Assembly (NCBI GenBank): GCA_958295665.1
Contig: OY282560.1
Coordinates: forward strand, 20,481,653-20,545,652
Length of the DNA: 64,000 bases
Direction of reading: 5' to 3'
From: Tipula vernalis
Lineage: Eukaryota; Arthropoda; Insecta; Diptera; Tipulidae
Within the stretch, counting starts at the first letter, position 1. Every line of letters starts with the position of its first letter. Below the pieces are notes generated by a model. That model was given only the letters and a program-made list of their open reading frames with translations, was not told where the DNA came from and searched no databases. Made by a program: the position numbers and the translations under genes. This document shows positions 22,399-35,092 of this stretch, piece after piece.

Positions 22399-23290
22399 AT
22401 GGATACAACACCAGAAAAAGCCACACAAGCTGTTGCTTTCTTGCAAGAAGGATGCAATCAACAAGAAGTCGCTCGTCAGCCAAACATGAGCCAATCCGCT
22501 GTCTCAAGAGTATCCAGAAAATTTCAGGAACTGGTATCTTCAATCGGAGATCACATACTAACCGATATCGGTGAAAGGGACGACCGATTTATCGTCCTAA
22601 CTTCATTGCGAAGTCGCCATCTTACGGGCGTCGATGTACAGAGCTAAGACAAGTTTGAGATGTAGCTGTTAGTCCATGGACAGTAAGAAGTTGTTTGAAG
22701 GAAACCAGCCTCACTCCAGGACGGCCCGCTAGAGGTCCAAAATTGATAGGATGCCACTGCAAATGCGACTCGAATTTGCTCGCGAACACAATAATTGGAG
22801 TATCGAGCAATGTAGGTTCGTTCTATTCACTGACGAGTGCAGAATATGTCTCCAAGGTGTGTGATGGCGGTTCGTGCATGGTATGGGCTGACATATCACT
22901 TGAGGGAAACACAGATCTTATTACCATACCTGACGGAGGCTGTAGACGAGGTCTGACCGCTGAACGATATATCGAGGACATTCTCTTGGATGGCCGATGT
23001 CACACAGCTCGAACCACTCGGCAGTTCATGGATGAGGTAGGACTCGAGACGATTAGGTGGCCAGCCCTCAGTCCAGACATGAATCCAATTGAGCATTTAT
23101 GGGAAGAACTAAACCGGAGGGCCCGAGCCAGAAATCCGGTACCTTCTAACATCAGTGACCTCAAGATTGGGTTGGATAAGGAGTGGGGTGTAATCCCCCA
23201 AGTCTTTGTTAAAACCTTAATAAGGTATACAGGGTTATATGTGAACAGCATGCGACTTTCTTTTACTCTAGTTTACTATTATAAAGTATA
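22399..23290 (+). pseudogene. Tc1-type transposase relic
   Basis: The start (MDTTPEKATQAVAFLQEGCN, QEVARQPNMSQSAVSR) is a paired-like DNA-binding domain. The C-terminal block at 23010-23200 contains WPALSPDMNPIEHLWEELNRR, the second Asp and the Glu of the Tc1 DD34E triad. The middle (22640-22990) changes frame repeatedly. The transposase is therefore inactive. CTATACAGTACTTTTCAAA near 22241 and CTATACTTTATAATAG (reverse strand, 23292) could be decayed ends, but the match is weak. Confidence 0.85.
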
Positions 23291-23299
23291 GTAATCATG

Positions 23300-23880
23300 A
23301 AAATTTTGGACCTTGAGATTTTTAGAGATTCTTCTGTTTTAGGACCACTGAGTCCGAAAAAGTGGGTTTCGAAATGGTGTCTGTCTGTCAGTCTGTCAGT
23401 CTGTCTCCTCTCTACAGCCCAGATGCTAAATCCCAGAAACTTTAGATCTAGGCTTTTTTGATAAATTGGGAGGTCCCAGTGAATTTTACTCTAAATCGGC
23501 TAACCGGAAGTGGCCACTCCCTTGGTCCAGAAAAGTTATTTTGCAAATATCTTAAAAAGTATAAGGTTTACAAAAAACTTCTTAATACAAAATGTTTCCA
23601 AAAAATAAAAAATTAAAAAAAAAATTTAAAATTTATCAAAATTCTCTGTTCGTAAAAGAGGGTCGTGTGTTGGCCGTTTGGTTGCGTTTTCATTCAAAAT
23701 TCATTATAAAAAAAAGTACTGAACCAATTTTCATGAAAATAGTGTCATTTTAAAGTAAAATATCAGGCTTTCAAAAAAATAATGTCTAGTGAAAATCGGT
23801 TTAGCCGTTTTAAAACAATTCGCCTTTCTGTGAGTGCTGAAGGTTTGAGTCGATTTAGTTGCTCAGGAGTGTAATAAAAA
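23300..23880. repeat. non-coding repeat-like segment with GTCTGTCTGTCA array
   Basis: The segment has a (GTCT)n-like run at 23381-23406, preceded by CTGAGTCCGAAAAAGTGGG. That arrangement resembles the head of the GTTGAG-rich repeat (CTGAGTCTAAAAAAGC followed by GTCCGTCCGTCTGTCC), but no GTTGAG tail follows. It may be a related family. Confidence 0.4.
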
Positions 23881-23884
23881 TATA

Positions 23885-25649
23885 CCAAACTAATTTAACA
23901 AAGCAAGGTTTGGAAAAACCATAATTGTTTTGTGATAAACAGCAACAATATCTAGATTGTCCTTCCAAAATGAGGTGCCAGTCACAACTGTATAGTCCAA
24001 ACAGACTGAGCTATCAAAGGCCCTAAAGAGAGGGAGAGATTAAACAATACAAACTTATTCAATTAGGACGTTGACCCAAAACATAAATGTATTAAAACAA
24101 ACAAATTAAAATGGCTGAACGATTGATCATCGTGCAGGAGGGTAATCAAAATCAACTATGACACAAGGACGAATCTAAATGACCCAAAATGACAATGGAG
24201 GTTATGTCTAGAAAGAATCATTTTCGGAACAAACAAAAATCTTTCTTACGTACCTTTCTAAAAATTTCCGCATTCCACCTCACCGCAATCAACGTATTAA
24301 TGTCTCAACCGGGTAAAACAAAATGGTTAACTTTAATAATTTTCCACCGTAACAAAACAAAAAAAAACAAAAAGGAAGTGCTAATCTAAAAGGTATATAG
24401 AACAGACGTAGCAAGAATATAAATTCAATTAAAATTAAGAAAATTAAGATAACGCCGAACGCGACGAAGATAAAGCAATATACCATTAATTTATTGTGTG
24501 CGATGTGTCGGAAACCGTTATTTTTTTTGTTGTTGCTTTTTTCCGACGAATTGAAAAAGGATAATTGCGGTTCCTATATACTCGGAAAAAAATCTGAAAG
24601 TAATATCACATAATGTTAATTACGATGGAATAAATTGCAGAAATGATACGTACATGTATGTGTGTTTGAGATGGGTTCAAGCGAAATGATAATATTCTGC
24701 CCTCCTTTTTCTCTATACCTACTAATGTTATTCCGCCGTACTCAGGAGACTGACAAGAACATAAAAATTCCCTCAACAGTTTTTTTTTCCTTTTTCTTTT
24801 CTTATTTTCGCACCTTATTTAATTATTCAAACGACCTTGCAATCGTATCTCAAGAATAAAATAAGGAATTTGTAGGTAAGTATACAAAAAAGGAACAGGA
24901 AATCGTGGAAGTTATCCTTGAACCTAAAGTTGACAGATTTTAATTATTTTTCAACAAAAAGCGTTTAAAAATAAATTCATTAATTTGGTTAAATAATTTA
25001 CAACATATGGTTTCTCTAATTATATGGAACTTATTTTATAATGGAGGTACTCACCTGTTACAAACGCAAAACAAAAAAAAAAAAAGCGAATCGCGTTAAT
25101 TATTCAAATCGTTGCTTTTTGGCGGAAATGGAAATTTGAGTTGGAAAATTATTTGGATTTTTCTCTAATTTCACGTGTGCTATTTTATATGGTGTATGTA
25201 AGCGAGGTGCGGGAATTATAGTTTTAAAACACATATCATTTAAATTTGATGTAATTTAGAGTTTCAGCTAATGACTTGTAATTAATTTAAGTTACATGTT
25301 TTTTGGGTGAAAATTAGAAATTGATTAAATGGCAACGCGAAACATCTAATTAGTGTTATGTGATTTTATTTTTCGCTTATAGGGTGAATTTTAAATTACA
25401 TTTGACAATTATGATCTCCTTCCTTGCTATTTTTTTTGTTTTTTTTTTACACAACAACAGCCCATTAGTGAAATAGGGCTCTTTATATTTGTTAATTTTT
25501 TAAACGCTCTAGCTTTCAATCCCAATTCGCGATCATTGTGAAAAGCCTAATGAATGTATCCAAAACTTGTTTCTTTTATACACAAAATTCGTCATAGCAA
25601 TCAACAATTTTTAAAATATTTAAATACAGTAATCGAAGCTAATATATTT
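23885..25649. other. no gene recognised
   Basis: AT-rich DNA with many A and T runs. Open frames of 60-66 codons on both strands are compositional. Confidence 0.5.
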
Positions 25650-26366
25650 GGAATAGGGCCGAAAGGCCGAATTTCGAAAGGCCGAAAGGGTCGAAAGGCC
25701 GAATATCGAAAAGCCGAATTTCGAAATTCCGAATGTGTCGAAAGGCCGAATAGGTCAAAGGACCGAATGTCGAAAGGCCGATTGTGTCGCAAGGCCGTTT
25801 GTGTCGAAATCGATTTTAATTTTTCATCGTTTTATTATTGAAAATTTTCAAAATTTAAATTTTTATCAAAATTTTTGTATAAAAATGTTTAATCTTCTTA
25901 CGTTTTTTTGTCACATAATTAATTATAATAAAAAAAGCAAAATAAATAAATTTTTTTTCAACAAAATTTGATCACATTAATATGCTATATACACAGGATT
26001 TATTAGCACATATTTTCAATTTATTTAAAACCTTTTACATTAAGAAATACATTTAATAGTTTTAAATATTGATTTCAATCATTTAAGTGAAGGAAAATTA
26101 AATGAAAATTCGGCCTTTCGACCCAATCGGCCTTTCCACATGTTTGTTCATTCGGCATTCGGTCTTTCAACCAACTCGACCTTCAGACATTCGGCCTTTC
26201 AACACTTTCGGCCTTTCGACCCAATCGGGAATTAGATATTCGGCCTTTCGACAGATTCGGCCATACGACATTCGGCCTTTCGACATTCAGCCTTCTGACC
26301 CATTCGGCCTTTCGGCGTTCGGCCTTTCGACATTCGGCCTTTAGACATTCGACCTTTCAATATCGA
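25650..26366. mobile_element. array-ended MITE, copy 1
   Basis: A run of 10-15-nt units built on CGAAAGGCCGAAT fills 25656-25807. The same units inverted (ATTCGGCCTTTCGAC) fill 26106-26366. The 300-nt AT-rich spacer between them is shared with 43222-43558 (for example AAATTTGATCACATTAATAT and TTTAAATATTGATTTCAATC). Two copies with the same organisation show that it is a dispersed mobile repeat. It encodes nothing evident. Confidence 0.85.
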
Positions 26367-26625
26367 ACTATAATTTCCCCTTCTTTAGGGCGAATTATAT
26401 ACAATCTGCAAAGATTATCGCTTTCGTCAACTTAACATTCTTCCCTTTTTATAAAGGGAACTTGAACCCTTAACTTGGGTTTACAACTGTTAACTGAATA
26501 TTTGGAAGAAATGTGACAGTTAGTGATAATAGAAATTTCACAATAAAAAAAAAATTAATAATAAAATATAACACATGGATCAATAATAATAATAATAATT
26601 CATGCAAATTGGCGATCGTAACGAC

Positions 26626-26829
26626 TTATGAAACGATGTAAAAGAGTACTTTTTTCTTCTTTAAATGGGGTAGTTTCTTCTTCAAGTGCTGGTCGCTTTG
26701 GACGGCTTGCACCGGCAGCTTTCCACTCGCAGTTGCCAAACAGTGCTCTGAATCATCGATGGGTTGCTGATTTTGCTCCATTGTGAGCAAATGCGGCACC
26801 CATTTGGAAAAATGATTTCCCATGCCCAA
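26626..26829 (-). pseudogene. mariner transposase fragment
   Basis: The segment reads FSKWVPHLLTMEQNQQ and then DDSEHCLA. This matches the KWVPHxLT..Q region between the DNA-binding and catalytic parts of mariner transposases. Only this piece is recognisable. On the same strand, GATCAATAAGTCGTGGGACT around 27115-27136 may be its 5' terminal repeat (tentative). Confidence 0.5.
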
Positions 26830-27309
26830 ATGTTCATGGAATATGTATAGTGTAAACCCTACTAAATAATATCTTCAGGATGTCAGCTAAATGATACTTG
26901 GTCTAGTAACAGCCTCATTTAGACGACCAGAGCATTCAGCATGATTTTTGCATGTATGGACAAATGGTTGTTTTCGAAACTTAATTTTTTCCATTGTTTT
27001 GAAAATTGCAAAAGTGGCATCACTTAAACCACTTTAAACCATGAAAGTCGTTTGAAGGTTGATATCAACCAAAGATGGTATGAATCTGTAATTATAGGCG
27101 CTATCTGTTGGTTAGTCCCACGACTTATTGATCAATGTGTTACATAGATTGAAAAAAATCGATAAAATGATGAGAAAATCTCAAGAATCTATATCGCCTC
27201 AAGGTCAAATTATGTGCTACGGAGGTATTAGAAAATCTATTAGTTACAGGTACTATCTGTTGATATGGGGTTATTTTAAGATATATTTCAGAATATACGA
27301 CACTAACAG

Positions 27310-27430
27310 TTTTATTTTCATTTGATTTGAAGGGTTCCATATTCTGGACAGGGCGACGTAAAGCTGTCCGTGCGTGTGGAAAACAATCTTCCCTCAAATC
27401 ATAGGAATTCATGGGTGTATAAATGCTGTT
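27310..27430 (-). pseudogene. Helitron helicase C-terminal fragment
   Basis: In two adjoining frames the minus strand gives YDLREDCFPH and HGQLYVALSRIWNPSN. CFxHGQLYVALSR is the final motif (VI) of the Pif1-like helicase of Helitrons. The upstream part of the gene is not visible here. Confidence 0.6.
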
Positions 27431-27559
27431 TCGCCTGCGGCTGGACTAATTTTATAATATTCTGTGACAATTTAGTCAATCGTAATCGTGTCCTTTACAC
27501 AGATTTGGTGAGTTGAGGCTTCGTAATAAGATTATGAGTGTACCAACTTGAACTAATAG

Positions 27560-29800
27560 TTTATTACAACAAGGAGAGGTAGCATTTTGAATGCTGCCCC
27601 CTCAAACGTAGCACACCTTCATTGTCGATAAATGGGGCAAGTGAAGTCAATCTTCCTTTGATCTTCAAACCATTTGTTTCGGTTAGACTTTCCAGCTTTT
27701 CAGCAAAAGTTGCAGGTATATTCTGCTGATTGGGGAACTTTTCTTTTTTTATCGTCCATACTGGGCGTTTGCAGTAAGCTACTACACGAAGAATTTTCCC
27801 CCAGAAAGAAATTCGCTGAAACAACGTGTCCGTGATGCCATCTGAAGCCGATATATCCAAGCAATGTATGCATTTCTTTCTTTTTTCGTCGAGAACATTG
27901 TCACATGATGATGTTGGAATATTAGGCTGCCATGATAGTTCATCTTCTTGAAGCCATTTAGGTATTTAATTGTTTTGAGAAAACTCCTCGACTTGCGAAG
28001 TCTGCCGGGTTTTCGGTTGACTTGACATATCCCAATTTGTTTGCACCAAGGTTTCGATAATATGTGACGTCCGATTGGCCACAAAGGCTTTCCATCGCCG
28101 AGGTTGGTCTGATATCCAGGCCAGAACTATTTTGGAGTCCATCCAAACTTACTCTTCCTTTACTTTTTTGAATAGTTTTGTCAAAAGATGTGCTGCGCAT
28201 AATTCCAATTTTGGAAAAATTATTTGACGAAACCGAACATTGGTTTAGTTGCAATCAAGCTTATGTATATGCATCACAAAATCAATGCAGTTGTACGGGT
28301 TCGCCTTTCCTTGAAATGTACCGTTTTATTTTGTTGTCCTTGAAGTGATTGAATTCGTCTGGTAGCTGTTTCCATTTCAATCATATATCAGCCGGTTGTT
28401 CATCATCCCAATCCAACTTGCGTAGCCAAAATCCTTGAAATAAATAATATCTTATGGATGGTGCAAGCCAGCCCAGAGGATCAAATATTTTTTACGATTC
28501 TGAAAGAAGTGTTCTTTTTGTATATTTTATACTGTCATTAAGTTTAACATTAAATTCAAAATTGTCCATTGCAGTAACCAAAAATGACGACGAAGTAACC
28601 AAATGACTTTGACTATTTGGTTGTCATCTTTAATGTTGATTAGATTTCCAAACTCATCTTGAGTAGAATCGCATAATATGGGCAAATTGGAAACCCGTTC
28701 TCCTTCGCACCCGACAAAAGGTCATCAACGTAAAAATCGTTTCAGGTAATTTCAGCTATTTCTGGATGAAGATGTTCGTTTTCTTTTGCCAGTCGGACGA
28801 GAGATCAAATGGCTAGTAATGTTGCTGCTAAGGTCCCGTAAGTTACAGTTTTCACTCAATAATGTTGAATAGGGAGTTCGGGTGCATTTGGCCAATCTTT
28901 CCGCTGAAAATTTCTCTTCTAAATCTATCTCTTTCTTCTGACGATACATTTTTTCTATGTCCGCACATTTGACTAGAGCCCATTGACTAGAGTGAATCCT
29001 GAAAAGTGGGGCCGAACAATATTGTATCATTTAGAGATACGCCGGTTGTCATTTTAATTGGCGCATCAAATACGGTTCACAATTTGGTCGTTATGTTACC
29101 TGATATCTTCAAAACAGCATGATTGGCCAGATAGCAATGGTCGTTATTTTCCAACAAATTTTCAGGATCAACTTTTTTGTTGATATAATATTCCTCAGCC
29201 TCTTCTTATGGCTTTGTTAGTAAGCTTTCGGCTTCTCCTATATCTTCCATTTCGAAGAACTTTTTTAAGGTTATATTTATCCTTTCCTCATCTCATCAAT
29301 TATCGTAGTATTCCTCAGAAATTTCCCAGCCGAAGGCCATATTTTTTGCTATTGGAGTTCCCCCGTTGCCCTTTAGTTGCCCATTTTCCAACAATTCAAA
29401 GAATTTATTAGATCCAATCACAATATCAATTTCATTTAATTTATGACAATCAGCATCAGCTAACTGAATATTTTGCAAATACTCACAGTTTTTTATGTTG
29501 AATTTGCTCGGCGATAACGCAGTTAATTTTTTCATAACAAAGACATTTACTATGAAATTCTTTCTGAATTGTATCGTGATCACAAAACTAAGATGACATC
29601 CGCTTAGTATACTGGTTATTATTAGCTATACCAGATACTTTGTATTTTGCATTGGATCTTGATGACCCCAATCTTTGAATACAGGCCTCCGAGATAAACG
29701 AAGCCTGCGACCCAGAATCTAACAGAATCTCCGAAACTTTCCAGTATTGTGTTTGAACGGGTTCATCTAAGTCGAGGGTGTGGCCAACGTTGTCATTTAC
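27560..29800 (-). mobile_element. BEL/Pao pol relic A (protease to RNase H)
   Basis: Read right to left, the segments are as follows. The protease (LLDSGSQASFISEACIQRLG) is near 29640-29720. The post-protease block IQLADADCHKLNEIDIVIG and FFELLENGQLKG is at 29330-29480. The RT motif ADIEKMYRQ is near 28950, and FYVDDLLSG is near 28700-28735 (catalytic YVDD retained). RNase H and its connection (LGANKLGYVKSTENPADFASRG) are at 27970-28060, followed by WGKILRVVAYCKR at 27780. The order is that of BEL/Pao pol. Several frameshifts separate the blocks. Gag and integrase were not found. Confidence 0.85.
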
Positions 29801-29869
29801 TTTCGTGTTGTTTATTTTTAATGAGGTAGTGTGATTTTGTTGTGTGCTATTGCCTGATATAAAATTATA

Positions 29870-30600
29870 TCACGTGAATCACAAATTATCAAATAATCTG
29901 TTCGATTAAATAGTCCCAATCAAATCTCACACATTGAACTATTTAACTTGAAAATGTTCACTTATATATTAATCAGAAATAAATAATATAATGACATATA
30001 CTTATCAATCAAAATTAGTATTTTCATAAAGATCGCTTTTTTGATTTTTATTTTACCACTAAAAAAAATTGCCTTGTTCCGTGATCCAATTTATATCCAA
30101 GATGTGTCTCGTTCCGTGCCTCGATCGCTAAAAAAAAAATTTTACTTCACCAAACAGCGTCTCTTCCAAAAAAATGTTAATCATCTCTCATTCCCCACAC
30201 TTAATGATAATAATCTTCTTTTACTTCTAAAGGTGATTAATAATCAATAAATAATCAAATTGAAGAACAACAATCGTTTCGGATGCTACACCTTTATCAA
30301 ATTTCTAACAAACAATAACTAAAAATAGGCTAAAATCAGCTTTTATACTCTATTTTTTGTGCCTACGTGCCTTGTGAATCTTCTTTCCCCTTTGTTTTAT
30401 TTTTTCTTCTTAAAGGGGCGGTACCATCCTTGTTTTTTTTATACACCATCAAGTGTGTATTTATAATAAAAAGAGAGAAGAATTCGTTGACCATCTGGTG
30501 TGTGTGTCTGTGTGCGTATATGTTCGAAATGATATTTATTACGGAGTGGCGCCTCATAGGAAAAGATCATGAACATTTATTTTAATTTGTTTATTTTTGG
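29870..30600. other. no gene recognised
   Basis: AT-rich spacer between the BEL relics. It could include LTR sequence of relic A, but no repeat partner was found. Confidence 0.4.
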
Positions 30601-30960
30601 AGATGAAAACTACTTTTGATGTACATACTATTGATATTCCATTTTTACGTGAACAAATGGAGAGCAATGTTATTATCATGCCTAATGGTGAAAACTATAG
30701 CCCTCCTGAAAGTGTCTATACCCATTTTTGATGGTCTATTTGTTTTAGATAAACGTTTTTCAGATGTTTCCTATTTTGGATGGATTCTTGGTTGATTCGT
30801 TCAATATTTCATTCTTCGTCTATGGAGTGCTTCCTGAATTTCTTGAGTTTCGCTTCTTATTTCATAGGTTTGGAATTGTTTGTTATTGATTATAACTGTA
30901 CAATTCCAAAATGTTATGAGGAAATTATCCGTCAAGGTTCTATTATCCGGTCCACAATTT
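30600..30960 (+). pseudogene. unidentified protein-like fragment
   Basis: Bases 30600-30730 are open and read as protein-like sequence (TFDVHTIDIPFLREQMES, MPNGENYSPPESVYTHF). A shifted frame continues with FDGLFVLDKRFSDVSYFGW. I cannot assign a family. The composition looks coding rather than AT noise, and a frame jump near 30729 suggests a relic. Confidence 0.35.
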
Positions 30961-30964
30961 GATG

Positions 30965-31960
30965 TTAGTAATTCATTATTGGCATTGTGATCTTCGGTGT
31001 AACATGCTGGAGTACTTCGTCCGGTAAGGTTATTTTGATCCTTTGACTGACAAGCAATTTTTTCATGGATATAATTTCTTTTAAAGATAAGATTTTAGTA
31101 CTTGGTAGTTCGACATTTGACCTTACTATTGCGCCCCGTATATCCTCTAATATTGTGTTAACAGTATCAATATTGATTATTGTTGTTATCATTTCCAGTT
31201 TTGTGTCAGATGTTATTTAATTTGGCTAACTTCCAAGAGCTCGAAAAAGTAGTTGGCGCCGATCAAAATGTCAATATTACTAGACAAATAAAATTGGGAT
31301 CGGCTAGCTTGATTGCTTGGCAAATATCGGTAGTTCGATGATCATGACTATTGAGTCGATAATAATTTCTCCATCGTTTTCTGTCGTTACAGCAAACTTG
31401 ACAATTCCCTTACTAAATCCTACCTTCGATTTACCTACACCACATACTGACAAAATAGCGTTTTTTTATTTTTTATTTATAAGCGTTGTGAGCATGGTTC
31501 CATAATAAAGTTCACCTGGGACCCTGTCACCGGCAGCATTGTCTCAGAAAATTAGCTTTGTGATTAAGCAGAGATTTGAACATCTTTTGCAGTGTTACTC
31601 TTCGGCCTGTCGGCTTAATCTTCAGTTTTTCAGTTTTCTCATTGTCATGTCATAAGCTGTGATGTTTGCGTTTACATTGAACGCGACGACGTTGAGAAGT
31701 ACACTTGAACACTGGATGCTTAGAACTTAGGCAGTTGAAATATCTTTGATTATTTTTTGCCCATTCTCTACGGCTGAAATAGAGTTGTTCGTTATGACGT
31801 TGTTCGATGTAATATTGCTCGTTATAATTGATTTAAGATTAGCCCGTCTTGTTGGAATCGTGAGTGACTCTAGAGTGTCGATTCGTCTGGCTAAGAACTT
31901 CAAGAAATCCAAAAATGTAGAATTCTGTCTCGACGTCATCTCCTAGTGCCTTGAGGTCCC
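30965..31960 (-). mobile_element. BEL/Pao relic B (gag and protease region)
   Basis: The part at 31727-31939 reads TFLDFLKFLARRIDTLESL, the gag pattern of BEL elements. Near 31230-31310 the minus strand gives LADPNF and, in an adjoining frame, FFELLE, the same post-protease block seen in relic A. Because this block occurs in both, the two are separate insertions. The 30965-31192 segment is the sequence between protease and RT. Most of pol is missing. Confidence 0.6.
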
Positions 31961-32339
31961 GTACTTCTTCATCGGAGGTATCCATTAGTACTGGTTGCTC
32001 GATAAAGCTTCGAATAAATAAATAGATAATTGGCCGTTTGCGATTGTACCGTTCCTCAGTGAAAAATGAAAACTTTGAAAAGGCAAAGTGGTGTGATTAA
32101 GAATTTCTAGGCAAAACTGATCGCATACACAAAGGGCAAACTCGAGAAAGGCGACGTCGATGAAATTTATTTAAAACTCAGTCGAGCTCAACAGAAGAGA
32201 ATGAGAAAAAGTAGAATCTATCAGACTTTGAGGATAAATACAACGCCCTGTTGGCGTTGACGACCACCGCTAACATTCGAAAACGATCAACTCTAACTAT
32301 ATTGCTAAGCGGATATTTCTGGATTGTATATGTTTTTTG

Positions 32340-33918
32340 TAAATCAGGACTGGGATGAAATTTTTACTGTGTTCTATTTAAGGTTTTTGATAAATATGTG
32401 CCTAAAAGCTATATTCGGAAAATACCCATCCAAGCTCATTAACTTGCTAAATTAAATGGTGATAATATACTTTATATTAATTCATTCCGGCAGTTACGTC
32501 GAGATTTCGACAATCAGCATTGGCTCGCTTGCTAGAAGCTGTATCTCAAATCTTAAAGATAGTTTGACGGTTAATCCTAAGTTGTTTTGGACATTCGTTG
32601 ATGCTAAACGGAAATTTTCCGGTTATCCTCGGACGATGTCTCTGAATGATGCTACTGCTAACAATGTAAACGAAATAAATATGTGAACTATTTGCGGATT
32701 TTTTCCAAGCTGTCTATAAGAAAAACCATGATGGTAGGGTTAGTCCCGCCTCTACATCTCACTGGTATATCCAAAATGAAATATGGGTGTGGTTTTGATA
32801 ATATACCCACAAGTATTCTTGAAGATCTTAGTAAGTCATTATCATTGCCTTTATCTTTAGTTTTCAATGCTTTAATTATCAGGGAATATTCTTACTATCA
32901 TCCATACGTAAATTATTTGAACTGATTGTACGTAACTAATTATCTGTATTTTAGTATCAAATCTTCATTAGCAATTCAACAACATGGGTTCATCCGACAA
33001 CGTTTTGCCACTACAAATCTGTTAAGCTTGACATCGAAAGTATTAAAAGCGTTTGAGTCTAAAAGTCAGCTAGATGTCATTTTTACTGATTTTTCAAAAG
33101 CATTTGATATACCGCAGTGTGACATTCTTCTTGGAAAATTAGACAAATTTGGAGTACGCAAATTATTTTTGGATTGGATTGGCTCATATCTGCGTGAGAC
33201 AGCAAGTGGTTAAAATAAATGGTATTACATTTAAAACCATAGAGGTTCATTCAGGCGTTCCTCAGGATTCTCACCTTGAACCTGAGCTGTTTATTATATT
33301 CATCGATGAAATTGCATCTTTGTTCAAATATTGTGGCTGTAAACTTTATGCGGATGACTACTTCGCAACAATGTATGGAACTGCAGAGTGATCTAGATTT
33401 ATTATACAAATGGACCATTACGAAAAAATTAAGCTTAAATCTAGAAAAATGTAAGGTTATGAGTTTCTTCAGGAGAGAGAAAATGAATCTGATCTTTATC
33501 AAGAGTGACGACAAGTCTAATAATTTACTGGGCTTCGTTCATCGTGCCACCAAGGATTTTCGTAAACCACTTTCATACTTGCTGCACATAATGAAGTGGC
33601 CGTTTAATCCTAAACTTCTAATGTCGCAGAATAAAAGAAATTTACCACTTTGTGCAGAGCGCCGTAAAATTGTAAACTTGACTGTTTATCGCTGACGTTT
33701 TAAGTGGTGCAGTTGATTTCACTAAATTTCTTGCCAATATTGATATTTATGTGCCCTGTAAACCAGTTCGGTTCAAACATTTTATTTATTTACTGACTTT
33801 TAATTCCAACTATCCGCATAATGCCCCCATTCCGGCTATGTGTCAGCAATTTAATTCTAATATAAATGAGTTCGATTTCAACTTATCCAAATGTTTATTT
33901 AAAAAGAAAATTAAATGA
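32340..33918 (+). pseudogene. jockey-like LINE ORF2, broken
   Basis: The segment starts within the endonuclease-RT linker (FDKYVPKSYIRKIP, NPKLFWTFVDAKRK). RT follows: QQHGFIRQRFATTNLLS, LDVIFTDFSKAFD (motif A), SGVPQDSHLEPELF (motif B with changes) and LYADDY (motif C) at 33345. Then come LNLEKCKVMSFF and LLGFVHRATKDF. The end resembles the usual ORF2 tail (NINEFDFNLS). There are at least five frame changes. A second fragment of a similar LINE lies at 53770-54021 plus 61005-61330. Confidence 0.85.
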
Positions 33919-33919
33919 C

Positions 33920-35092
33920 GTAAATAAATTAATATTGAGTAATACGTATACGACCGTGAATAGTTTGTACGGAAGTTATACGGAGTGAGAATAGTTTTAC
34001 ATCCACTATTCATAATAAAGAGAGCATGACAGTGGCACAGAAATTTCGATATTTGAAAAGTTTTATGAAATGCTGCTTTGATCTTCCATTTGCCCTTTAT
34101 CAACGCAAATTATGACGAAGCATTTCAAAAAATTAATTCAGCGACACGATATGATTTATGGTAGTGTAAGCTTCTTTTTCTTTTATGATACCTGTAAGGC
34201 AGCTTGAAAAAATGGCGCTACCGATTTTTCTGTTTTTTTTTTGTATTCACCTTAATTCATCTGTATATGTTAATTTGTTCATTAACATTAATGAATGAAT
34301 CAAAAACAAAACTGTTTTAACTTTAGTTAGTTTGGGGTTGTATTTCGATTGGAGCGAGCGTATATAAAATTGAAATCTTGAGATTAATAAAATTTTTTTT
34401 TTTTACTTTTTTTATGTGTGCTAGTTATGTGAGACAGTGAAAAAAAAAATTCTGTAAATAATTAGTGTGATTAAATGTATGTGTAAATTTTATAACTATC
34501 GATTACATTGTAAATTCGAAATCAATTAAAAAAGTTAATCAAATTCGTCACCTTAATTTGATTTCATAATTTTTTAAAGTTCAAAGATTTAATAAGTGAT
34601 ATCGTAGGTGTACAATATAATTCGTAAATAGGTGTTAAATACCACTGTGGTAAATAAATAATTTTTTTCTTAGTTCAAGTTTATGTTTTTTCCAAGATTT
34701 GAAGGCGATCTGGTTTCCAAAGTTCTCGCGTGATTCTCTACAAACACGTTTAAGTGACCTTTAAAGTTTGTCGTCTAATGAAAACCCCATAAAATATGAC
34801 AGTTTTATCTTCTATGATTTCTCATTTCCATGCAGTTCGCTTTTAACGTTCTACCTTGTGTATAATACAGTAATCAAGCCGAGCATGCAGGTGTAACATT
34901 GCAAATTATTACCAGGCGAAAATTCAAAATTTAACAAAACCACATAATTAGTTGGGGCAAATTATGCAGTTTCTATATTTGCTTATAGGCACCGTATAAA
35001 ACTTAGGAAATTTCAGCAATCCACTTCATTTGATGTAATAGAATTAACAGTATGAATATTATTATTCATGTATACGTATATTCGGTCATGTT
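33920..35092. other. no gene recognised; possible LINE 3' UTR
   Basis: AT-rich DNA. TTAATAAAA followed by a T-run at 34385-34400 could mark a LINE tail, but this is uncertain. Confidence 0.4.

Noticed and set aside
24189..24859. Short open frames on both strands
   Set aside because: Lys/Asn- or Phe/Leu-rich products of AT-rich DNA without domain features.
25650..26366. CRISPR-like short repeat array
   Set aside because: Units are 10-15 nt, degenerate, without unique spacers, inverted at the other end, and the DNA is eukaryotic.
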